A stretch of DNA of 49,907 nucleotides from JABSOG01 sp041583135. Its GTDB lineage: Bacteria > Pseudomonadota > Gammaproteobacteria > Enterobacterales > Alteromonadaceae. The stretch covers positions 1-49,907 of the forward strand of contig JBFHGJ010000037.1 in NCBI GenBank assembly GCA_041583135.1, in the 5' to 3' direction. Positions 16,269 through 23,336 of the stretch are shown here, piece after piece (position 1 is the first letter of the stretch; every line of letters starts with the position of its first letter). Position numbers and translations under genes: made by a program. The notes beneath the pieces were generated by a model that was given only the letters and a program-made list of their open reading frames with translations, searched no databases and had not been told where the DNA came from.

Positions 16269-17801
16269 TTAGCCGTCTGTGTTGACGAAAAATTGTGCGA
16301 TGAGGGCTTTGCCCTGTTCGGCTTTGATCCGGTAGCGTTTGCCTTGTCCGTTGACAGAGAAACGTTTGATCAGTTGATTTTGGGTGATCAGATAGCCCCG
16401 GTCTTCGCCGTCGTTCAGCGCTTGATTGCCGACAAACCCAACCAGGTTGATCTGGGAAGGCTGAAGGTTGTTGCCCATGCCGTTGTAGTCGATGAGCTTG
16501 AGTGTATCGTTACGGTTCAATGAAATGGTGCCACCGTGCACGACTTTTTGCTGTTCACCGTTGATTTCAACCAAAAGATGCGCCGGCTCTGGTGGTTTGG
16601 CTCGGGCAGGTTGTTGTGAGGTCTCTTGTGGCGCGCTGTCGGTGGCTTGCGTCGCGGGCGTTATCGCCGCGATTGCCTGATTAAGCAGTGGTGGCTGCTG
16701 CTCTTGAACATGGAGAAAAACACGGCCTGCCAAATATTGGTCTTTGAGTACGCGAATAGAGGTCGCTTCGGTCACCTCAAACGTCTTGCCGATATCATTG
16801 AGCGCCTGATTTTGTTCCAAATCGACCACTACACCGCGTTTGTAGTTGGTAAAAGCTTGCACAATGGCGACCTTGTCACCGGGGTTGAGGTTGACCATTT
16901 CGCCGTCACGATAGGCATTTGGCCGTGCGCCATTGATAGAGAGCAGCAAGTAGTCGAGCTTGGGATAATCGAGTTGGCGGTTGTGACGCTCAGGGACGAT
17001 ATCAAAGGCATCTAAAAAGGCATTGACTATCATGGTTTGATAGCTGACTTTCAAATCAAGCGACTGGATGTTCTTTGAGGTTTCAATGCCATAAGCTTCG
17101 ATGCCGTGTTCATATAAGGCGTAAAAGGTCGCAGAGGTGCGCTGCTCTTTATGAATGCTGTCGGGGTCTTTGGTGCGGGTGTTTTTATAGTGAAAGCGAT
17201 GAAAGTCGTTTTCGACCATCGGGTTGACGGCTTCGACGATGGCTTTGGCACGCTGAGCCAAATGCAGTGTTCTGCCGGTTTTGTTTGAGACAAACACATC
17301 GCGGTCGGTAATGATCGCCTGACCCCATCTTTTGGGGTTGGCAATATCGGAGACATAGTCGGGGCGATAGTAACCATAGCCATCGTGGAGGTTGAGTAAA
17401 ACATCGCTTTTAGCGATCAGCTGTTTGAGTACCGAGACGATATCGTCTTCATAGATATGACGATGTTCATCATTTTTACCGGCAAAGGTGCGGTTCATGT
17501 CGTTGTTGATACCGCGTTTATTGGTCACAATGGCAGGCATGTTGGCTCGGGGCACGACGATGAGATTGCCCTTTTTAAGGTGAATATCGGCAAATAGATC
17601 GGCAGTAACATAGCCGCCCGGTTCGTTGTGCATGCCGCCGATGACTAGCATGGTATTGCCCGGTTGTTCGCCGATAATTTCGAACACATGGAGTTCGTGG
17701 TCGGTGTGCTCGAAGTAAATGGTGTGCTTGGTTTGTGCCATAGCGGCATTGGTGAGCAGCAGACACAACAGCCATACAAGAGCAGACAAAGGGTGTTTCA
17801 T
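16269..17801 (-). CDS. M99/Csd4-like peptidoglycan D,L-carboxypeptidase
   Basis: A 510-residue exported protein. A signal peptide (1-22, ending AMAQ) is followed by a metallocarboxypeptidase core: GGMHNEPGG (55-63), RGINNDMNRTFAG (96-108), LLNLHDGYGYYRP (135-147) and AYGIETSKN (E240). The pattern GG-x-x-x-EPGG, DMNR, LHDG-x-G-x-YRP and WGQ strongly resembles Helicobacter Csd4 and Campylobacter Pgp1, which trim muropeptide tripeptides to dipeptides in the periplasm and set helical shape. E60 and H139 are 79 residues apart, matching E49/H128 of Csd4 as I recall them; the third ligand position, M57, is unusual. The C-terminal part (about 285-510) has beta-rich domains joined by a Pro/Ala/Thr linker. 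Three bp after the YkuD gene. Confidence 0.82.
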   Translation of the reverse strand: MKHPLSALVWLLCLLLTNAAMAQTKHTIYFEHTDHELHVFEIIGEQPGNTMLVIGGMHNEPGGYVTADLFADIHLKKGNLIVVPRANMPAIVTNKRGINNDMNRTFAGKNDEHRHIYEDDIVSVLKQLIAKSDVLLNLHDGYGYYRPDYVSDIANPKRWGQAIITDRDVFVSNKTGRTLHLAQRAKAIVEAVNPMVENDFHRFHYKNTRTKDPDSIHKEQRTSATFYALYEHGIEAYGIETSKNIQSLDLKVSYQTMIVNAFLDAFDIVPERHNRQLDYPKLDYLLLSINGARPNAYRDGEMVNLNPGDKVAIVQAFTNYKRGVVVDLEQNQALNDIGKTFEVTEATSIRVLKDQYLAGRVFLHVQEQQPPLLNQAIAAITPATQATDSAPQETSQQPARAKPPEPAHLLVEINGEQQKVVHGGTISLNRNDTLKLIDYNGMGNNLQPSQINLVGFVGNQALNDGEDRGYLITQNQLIKRFSVNGQGKRYRIKAEQGKALIAQFFVNTDG

Positions 17802-17804
17802 GGC

Positions 17805-19010
17805 TTAAGGGTTTCCTCGCGAAGGTTGACCTTCGTAGACTACTTTCCAGCCATCGGACTCTTTGCGCCAATATTGGCGTTTAAATTCGCTGCCTTCATA
17901 GTTGTTTGAGCGATATTCCTGATTAAAGCTGGCCACTAATAGGCCGTCTTCATCGGGATAGGTAAACAAGCTTAGGTTTTTGATGTTGATATTGATAAAG
18001 GCTTTACGCATGTTCGCTTTTGAACGTCGGGTGGTCCAGCTGGTAAAGTTGTCCCTATCGGTCTTGAAGTCAAATGAATAATTGGTGATATATTTTTGCG
18101 GCTCGCGGGATTCCCAGTCTTTTTCCCAGTCTTCGATCAGCTGCTTAAAGGCTAACTGCTGTTCGCGCCACTGGGTTTTATCAACCCATTTTAGGCTGCG
18201 GCCGATGATCACCGGCGTGGTTTTGATATTGACCAATCTGTCGAGTTCGGCAAAATCGATATTGGTGAGCGAGACACACCCCTCGCTGGCCTGCGGCGGA
18301 CGACTATAGGTTTCTACCGGAGAGCCATGCAGCCAAATGCCGTTACCTGTCTTGTTCATTTGCAGGTCTAATGAATTTGGATAGTTTAGCGGTAAGGCGC
18401 CCGCGCCGTATTTTGACGGCAGTTTCGAGCCGGGGATTCGCCCGGTGATGAAATACACGCCAAGGGGCGTTTTATTGTCCCCTTTGACATATTTATCGGC
18501 GCCAGCTTTACCACTGGAGGCGTAATAGTCGCGAATGAGCTTGGGTTCACCTTTGTGGTTGGCAAAAACATATAAGCGCGACAAGCTAATGTCTACCATG
18601 ATTGCATAGGGCATATCGGCCGTCATTTGCACCAGATCTTTTGGTAATTTGTCATGTAATTGCTTTTGTTGGTGATATTTGACCCTAGCCAAAGCTTCTT
18701 GTTTGAGGGCTTGTAGCTTTTCCGGCGCGAGGTGGTTTTGTCCGTTTAAGGCACTAAAGACACCGCTACGTGAGGCCAACAGATCGGCGTATATCAGTTT
18801 CGCTAGCGAAAATTTCGGCGCTTCACGGGTGAGCTGAGAAAACTGCAAGATGGCTTCATCAATGCGGTTATTGCCGATATTGTCTATTGCACTGATAAAC
18901 TTACGCTCAGCGTCGGAATTAATGCCTTCTGCATCGGCCAATTGTGACCAAAGTAAAGTCGTCAGCAGCAATAATGCACGACTGGCGTTTTTGTATAATA
19001 AAGCGTTCAA
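17805..19010 (-). CDS. Csd6-like YkuD L,D-transpeptidase/carboxypeptidase with NTF2-like domain
   Basis: A 401-residue exported enzyme. A signal peptide (NALLYKNASRALLLLTTLLW, ending LADA) is followed by an N-terminal helical domain (about 28-130), the YkuD catalytic domain (about 140-265) with H228 (HGSP) and C245 (SEGCVSL), and a C-terminal NTF2-like domain (about 285-395). This architecture is that of Helicobacter Csd6/Campylobacter Pgp2, an L,D-carboxypeptidase that removes D-Ala from tetrapeptides; classic YkuD enzymes instead crosslink peptidoglycan or attach lipoproteins. Activity cannot be decided from sequence. The TTG start at 19010 is chosen because AGGA lies seven bases upstream and it yields a clean signal peptide. 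First of three tightly packed genes. Confidence 0.85.
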   Translation of the reverse strand: MNALLYKNASRALLLLTTLLWSQLADAEGINSDAERKFISAIDNIGNNRIDEAILQFSQLTREAPKFSLAKLIYADLLASRSGVFSALNGQNHLAPEKLQALKQEALARVKYHQQKQLHDKLPKDLVQMTADMPYAIMVDISLSRLYVFANHKGEPKLIRDYYASSGKAGADKYVKGDNKTPLGVYFITGRIPGSKLPSKYGAGALPLNYPNSLDLQMNKTGNGIWLHGSPVETYSRPPQASEGCVSLTNIDFAELDRLVNIKTTPVIIGRSLKWVDKTQWREQQLAFKQLIEDWEKDWESREPQKYITNYSFDFKTDRDNFTSWTTRRSKANMRKAFININIKNLSLFTYPDEDGLLVASFNQEYRSNNYEGSEFKRQYWRKESDGWKVVYEGQPSRGNP

Positions 19011-19132
19011 AAAACAGTCCTGCCTAAAATGACTCGAATTTTGCGGTTGGGTTGCTAGTGATTGAAAAGTATACCTACAGCAGGAGGTTAGGTAAATCCT
19101 TTTAAACACGCCCTTTTACTGCCTTAGGCGGA

Positions 19133-20254
19133 TCAATCACACTGTTTTGCCACAATGCCATCTGTAGTGAAATAATAATAGCCTTGCATCCAGTTGATGG
19201 CAAATATCGCCAACACTTCGTCATAATATACCCTCTCGCCTTGATTTGTATAGGCATTAAGTAATCTGAGCCATTGTTTTTCACTGCCGTCAAAGTCTTT
19301 AAAAGCGCGCAAAAACGGTAGTAGGGCAGCGCTAAAGCCCATAGGCCCTGAATCTGTGGCTTTGATCTTCAATATATCGACTCGCTGCGGTGGCTCGCCA
19401 GTACGTTTGAGCAGCTCGGCCATGGGCTTGAATTGCTCCAGTTGAGCGGCCCTTAGTGGGTCATTCGGCGCCATCATCGCAGCCCATAAATAGACGCGAA
19501 TGGCGTCGAAACTGCCGACTTGGTTGTGATGATCAAAGCCTTCATCGGCGTAGTAGTCGGCCCAGTCCGGCGCGATACCCTTTGGCGCACTTTGCAAAAT
19601 TACTTTTTGCGCGGAGTGTATCAATTGGCGATAGCGGTCGTCTTGGTTGTGCTTGAATATACCTCTAAAGATAAAAATCGGTAGGTAACTGGGATTGAGT
19701 CGCCAGTGTTTTTTACTGGGATGAAATCCCTTGGAGCCGGGCAGTAGGGTAAGGCCAAGGCCGGGAATAACGGCGGTCTCTTTGTCGATGATACGCTTGG
19801 CCATGGCTTTACCGACTTGAGTGTAATAGTCGCTTTGCCACAATCGACCAGCCTCCAGTAAGCTGTAGGCTATCCACAGGTCGGAATCGGCGGCGGAATT
19901 GGCGTCGATGACGCCCCATTGGCCACTTTTTTGTTTGCCCCATTGCCATGCGGGCAGTCTGGCTTGTAGATCGCCACGGGCGAGGTTATTTTGCGTCCAA
20001 TTTAAGATTTTGGCGAAGGCTTTGTGATCGTTTGCCAGTAGCGCAAAAAACAGCGCATAGGATTGCCCCTCGGAGGTGGAGTAAGCGTTTTCCGTTGCTG
20101 GGTCTATCACTCGGCCATCTGTCGATATGAAATGCTGTTTGAAACTGCGCCAGCCAAACAGGTTATCGCACTGAAGCGTTTGCGCCATGGCATTGGCACA
20201 AAACAGTAAGGCAGCTAGCAGATATTTTCCCATGTGTGTCTTCAAACGGCTCAT
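19133..20254 (-). CDS. Exported GH8 endoglucanase, BcsZ-like
   Basis: A 373-residue protein close in length to E. coli BcsZ. A signal peptide (MGKYLLAALLFCANAMAQ within the first 25 residues) precedes a glycoside hydrolase family 8 barrel with the acid residue E62 in STSEGQSYALFFAL and the second acid in AADSDLWIAYSLLEAG (D125), plus LNPSYLP and DAIRVYLW motifs. BcsZ cuts beta-1,4-glucan in the periplasm during cellulose export. No bcsA, bcsB or bcsC gene is in the window, so this copy is an orphan placed between a transglutaminase-like protease and peptidoglycan enzymes. ATG 20233 is an alternative start. The gap to the YkuD gene (122 bp) may hold a promoter; none is clear. Confidence 0.88.
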   Translation of the reverse strand: MSRLKTHMGKYLLAALLFCANAMAQTLQCDNLFGWRSFKQHFISTDGRVIDPATENAYSTSEGQSYALFFALLANDHKAFAKILNWTQNNLARGDLQARLPAWQWGKQKSGQWGVIDANSAADSDLWIAYSLLEAGRLWQSDYYTQVGKAMAKRIIDKETAVIPGLGLTLLPGSKGFHPSKKHWRLNPSYLPIFIFRGIFKHNQDDRYRQLIHSAQKVILQSAPKGIAPDWADYYADEGFDHHNQVGSFDAIRVYLWAAMMAPNDPLRAAQLEQFKPMAELLKRTGEPPQRVDILKIKATDSGPMGFSAALLPFLRAFKDFDGSEKQWLRLLNAYTNQGERVYYDEVLAIFAINWMQGYYYFTTDGIVAKQCD

Positions 20255-20300
20255 TTTTAATACATAGCCCTAAGTATATACCATGATGCCGACAGCGGGT

Positions 20301-21008
20301 TTAGGCTTTGGTCTGTCTTAAACGGGCGACATGGGCATTGATGCCGTGACGTAAAATGTTTTGGTAAAGCCAGCGTTTGATGCCGCGGAGGTTGGCGCCG
20401 TGTTCGTGGTAAAAGCCATCCGGGTCGTCATAGATGCCGAGATCTTGATTGATCCCCTTACTTTGAATATAGGTATTTTTTCCCTGCCAAGTTAGCGCCT
20501 CGGGTGACAAGCATTCTGTGGCAATGCCGTAGCCGCAAAACGGCTGCTGGGCTTGCCCGAAACGCGCGATGACGGCGTTTAAGTAATGTTTATCCAAGAT
20601 GATGCCTTCTAGCGCCAACCACTGGTCTTGGTAAAGCACTTCTACCCAACTGTGAATGATTGATTGTGGCGCAAGCGTGTAGGCCCATAATGGCAATGCG
20701 CCTTTTTGCAACGCTTTGTCGATGGTAAAGCCATGAAAACGACATGGGATCTCAAGCGCCCGCAACAACGCCATCAATAGAGTGGATTTGGTGTTGCATT
20801 GACCGTAACCGTCGTGCAAAACCTCGCTGGCTTTGATGTCGTCACCTTTATTGTAACCAAATTTTATGTCGTCTTTGACAAAGTGATAGACGGCGCCGAT
20901 TTGTTCATAGAGCGGCAGCTCACGCCAGCCTTGGTGCTTTATGAGCGCTTGAATGCTGGGGTGTTCAAAATCCAGCAAGGGGGTGGCTTGACACAATTGA
21001 CGCTTCAT
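20301..21008 (-). CDS. Transglutaminase-like cysteine peptidase
   Basis: A 235-residue protein with the transglutaminase-like papain fold. C71 lies in GYGQCNTKSTLLMALLRA, H119 in IIHSWVEVLY and an acidic position in WLALEGIILDKHYL, which together make the catalytic triad. The fold is found in peptidases and amidases, often with envelope or amino-acid-polymer substrates. There is no signal peptide, so the protein is probably cytoplasmic. AGGAGA lies nine bases before the ATG. The stop is 46 bp before the GH8 gene on the same strand, so it could be the first gene of the envelope operon. Confidence 0.85.
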   Translation of the reverse strand: MKRQLCQATPLLDFEHPSIQALIKHQGWRELPLYEQIGAVYHFVKDDIKFGYNKGDDIKASEVLHDGYGQCNTKSTLLMALLRALEIPCRFHGFTIDKALQKGALPLWAYTLAPQSIIHSWVEVLYQDQWLALEGIILDKHYLNAVIARFGQAQQPFCGYGIATECLSPEALTWQGKNTYIQSKGINQDLGIYDDPDGFYHEHGANLRGIKRWLYQNILRHGINAHVARLRQTKA

Positions 21009-21153
21009 TGACTTATCTCCTCGTTGATTGAGCTGTTATAGCCTAAAGCTTGGAGCCGGTCCAAGGTCAAGGGGTGTGGTGATCTTTATGAATACATCGT
21101 AAAATATGGCCAGTTTTGCTGCTTCAGTTAACATTTTAAGGACGGATAGTTAC

Positions 21154-22050
21154 ATGTTGTCTTTCTTACCCAAGTTTTTTGTTGGGTGTTTGGCTTATAT
21201 TCTCTATTGGTTAAATTCCATTTTCTGGTTTATACCTATTTTTGTTTTCGGTGTGGTGAAAATCATCCCACTGGACATCATCCGCAAGCCCGTTAATTAT
21301 ATCGTGGATTTTTCTGCCCAAGCTTGGGTGACGATTAATACGCTTATTCAGCACCTCACCATCAAAACAGAGTTTGATGTTCAAGGACTCGACCAGCTTA
21401 AACGTGATGAGTGGTATATGGTCATTGCCAATCATCAAAGTTGGGTCGATATTTTGGTGTTGCAGCGACTGCTTAACGGTAAAGTGCCGTTTATTAAGTT
21501 CTTCTTAAAACGTGAGTTGATTTATATTCCTGTATTTGGCGTGGCTTGGTGGGCTTTGGATTTTCCTTTTATGGTGCGTTACACCAAAAAGTTTATCCGT
21601 AAAAATCCACACCTTAAAGGCAAAGACATTGAAACTACCCGCAAGGCGTGTGAAAAATTCAAATACAAGCCGGTCAGTGTGATGAACTTTGTCGAGGGCA
21701 CACGTTTTACCGAACTTAAGCATCAACGCCAGCAATCCCCCTATCGTCAGTTACTAAAGCCCAAAGCCGGAGGGACTGCTTTTGTGCTGAGCGCCATGGG
21801 TAACACACTGCACAAAATGTTGGATGTGACCATTTATTATCCCAAGGGGATACCGGGCTTTTTCGAGTTTATTCGCGGCAGCGTGCAAAAAGTGGTGGTT
21901 AGGGTCAATGTGATGCCGATCCAGGCCAATATGATAGGTGACTACGGCAGTGATAGTGAATATCGCAAAAATATTCAAGGAATGATGAATCAGATCTGGT
22001 TGGAAAAAGATCAACTGCTTGCTCAGCTTGAACAAGAGAACAGGGATTGA
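21154..22050 (+). CDS. PlsC-type acyltransferase, YihG-like
   Basis: A 298-residue membrane-bound 1-acyl-glycerol-3-phosphate acyltransferase-type protein. Hydrophobic N-terminus (FLPKFFVGCLAYILYWL), then the catalytic box HQSWVD (HX4D) and the substrate box FVEGTRFTELKH (EGTR). The FMVRYTKKFIRKNP and LLKPKAGGTAFVL segments match the YihG subgroup of E. coli, which affects polyunsaturated or odd acyl composition of phospholipids. ATG 21154 is used because a purine-rich site lies upstream and the frame then begins with the membrane helix; a longer frame from 21106 lacks support. The next gene begins 2 bp after its stop. Confidence 0.88.
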   Translation: MLSFLPKFFVGCLAYILYWLNSIFWFIPIFVFGVVKIIPLDIIRKPVNYIVDFSAQAWVTINTLIQHLTIKTEFDVQGLDQLKRDEWYMVIANHQSWVDILVLQRLLNGKVPFIKFFLKRELIYIPVFGVAWWALDFPFMVRYTKKFIRKNPHLKGKDIETTRKACEKFKYKPVSVMNFVEGTRFTELKHQRQQSPYRQLLKPKAGGTAFVLSAMGNTLHKMLDVTIYYPKGIPGFFEFIRGSVQKVVVRVNVMPIQANMIGDYGSDSEYRKNIQGMMNQIWLEKDQLLAQLEQENRD

Positions 22051-22051
22051 T

Positions 22052-23281
22052 ATGCCCGATAATTTTGAACATGCACTACAGCTGCTGTTGGCCAATACTC
22101 AATTTAGTGCGCTGGTCTTGGCCAAAACCCCCTTTAGCGAGCTTGTGATCTTAGTCGGTGGATTGCTCGTGCTTCTGCTGTGCGGCGCCATATTTTATTG
22201 GGTCATTAAGTATTTCTTACTGCCCCACATCAATCGGGCGTTGGCTCGTAGTCGCGGCAGATTGCTCAAAGCCATTGAGTTACCGCTATCAAAAGTGATA
22301 GCGCGTATTGCGCTGCTTGGACCGCTGATCTTTTATTTGGCCACTTATCGTTGGTTTTTGGTCAGTGACGGGGTTCTGCTAGATATACTCAATAAGGCGT
22401 TCTACGTTTATTTGTATATTAATATTGCGCTGATCTTCAACGGTTTTTTGACGATTGGCGGGATCATCTACAACCAACAATCCTTTGCTGACGACATTCC
22501 CATCAAAGGCATTTTACAGGTGGGCAAGCTGGTGATCTTTATGGTGTTTGCCGGTTTGGTGATAGCCGAGTTGGTCAACCGCTCGCCATTTTATCTGCTC
22601 AGTAGTTTAGGGGCTTTGACGGCCGTGTTGCTGCTGGTGTTTAAAGATACCATCATGGGATTTGTCGCCAGTATTCAAATTGCCACCAATCGGTTGGTGG
22701 CCAATGGGGATTGGATTGAGATGCCTGAGTATGGCGCCGATGGCGATGTGCTTGAAGTTGGATTGCACACGGTCAAAGTACAAAACTTTGACAAAACCAT
22801 CACCATTATTCCTACTTATAAGCTGATCAGCGAGTCTTTTAAAAATTGGCGTGGCATGTCGGAGTCTGATGGCCGGCGGATCAAAAGGTCGTTTTTAATC
22901 GATGTTAATTCGATTCATTTTGTCGATGATGCCGGCATGTGTATTTTGCTCGATAACCTTAAGGACCCAGGGTTTAAACAATGGCTCAGTGACGACAGTG
23001 CCAATGAAACTAACCTAGGGTTGTTTCGCCGCTACTGCGAATACTATTTAACCGAGCATGTTAAGGTAAATCAGGATATGACATTGATGGCAAGGCTGCT
23101 GCCGCCGAGCGAGTATGGCGTGCCGCTAGAAGTTTACTGTTTTAGCCGCAACAAAAAGTGGGTGGAGTATGAGAAGTTGCAGGCCGAAGTGCTAGAGCAC
23201 TTACTGGCGCGACTGAGAGATTTTTCATTAAGGGCGTTCCAACGACCGGCTGATCGTGCCGAGAAAGTGATGGAGCATTAG
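22052..23281 (+). CDS. MscS-family mechanosensitive channel, YbdG-like
   Basis: A 409-residue inner-membrane channel. It has about five membrane helices, the last of which (LYLLSSLGALTAVLLLVFKDTIMGFVASIQI region) is the pore-lining TM3 of MscS, followed by the beta domain GDWIEMPEYGADGDVLEVGLHTVKVQNFDKT and the YbdG marker NWRGMSESDGRRIKRSF. E. coli YbdG gates on moderate osmotic downshock (MscM activity). AGGGA lies six bases before ATG 22052. The gene follows the acyltransferase by one base and is probably in its operon, perhaps tying membrane lipid composition to tension sensing (inference). Confidence 0.92.
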   Translation: MPDNFEHALQLLLANTQFSALVLAKTPFSELVILVGGLLVLLLCGAIFYWVIKYFLLPHINRALARSRGRLLKAIELPLSKVIARIALLGPLIFYLATYRWFLVSDGVLLDILNKAFYVYLYINIALIFNGFLTIGGIIYNQQSFADDIPIKGILQVGKLVIFMVFAGLVIAELVNRSPFYLLSSLGALTAVLLLVFKDTIMGFVASIQIATNRLVANGDWIEMPEYGADGDVLEVGLHTVKVQNFDKTITIIPTYKLISESFKNWRGMSESDGRRIKRSFLIDVNSIHFVDDAGMCILLDNLKDPGFKQWLSDDSANETNLGLFRRYCEYYLTEHVKVNQDMTLMARLLPPSEYGVPLEVYCFSRNKKWVEYEKLQAEVLEHLLARLRDFSLRAFQRPADRAEKVMEH

Positions 23282-23336
23282 AGGTCTCAATTGGCGAACG
23301 CTATTTAACACAATATAGACAAACCAGGAAAAAATA

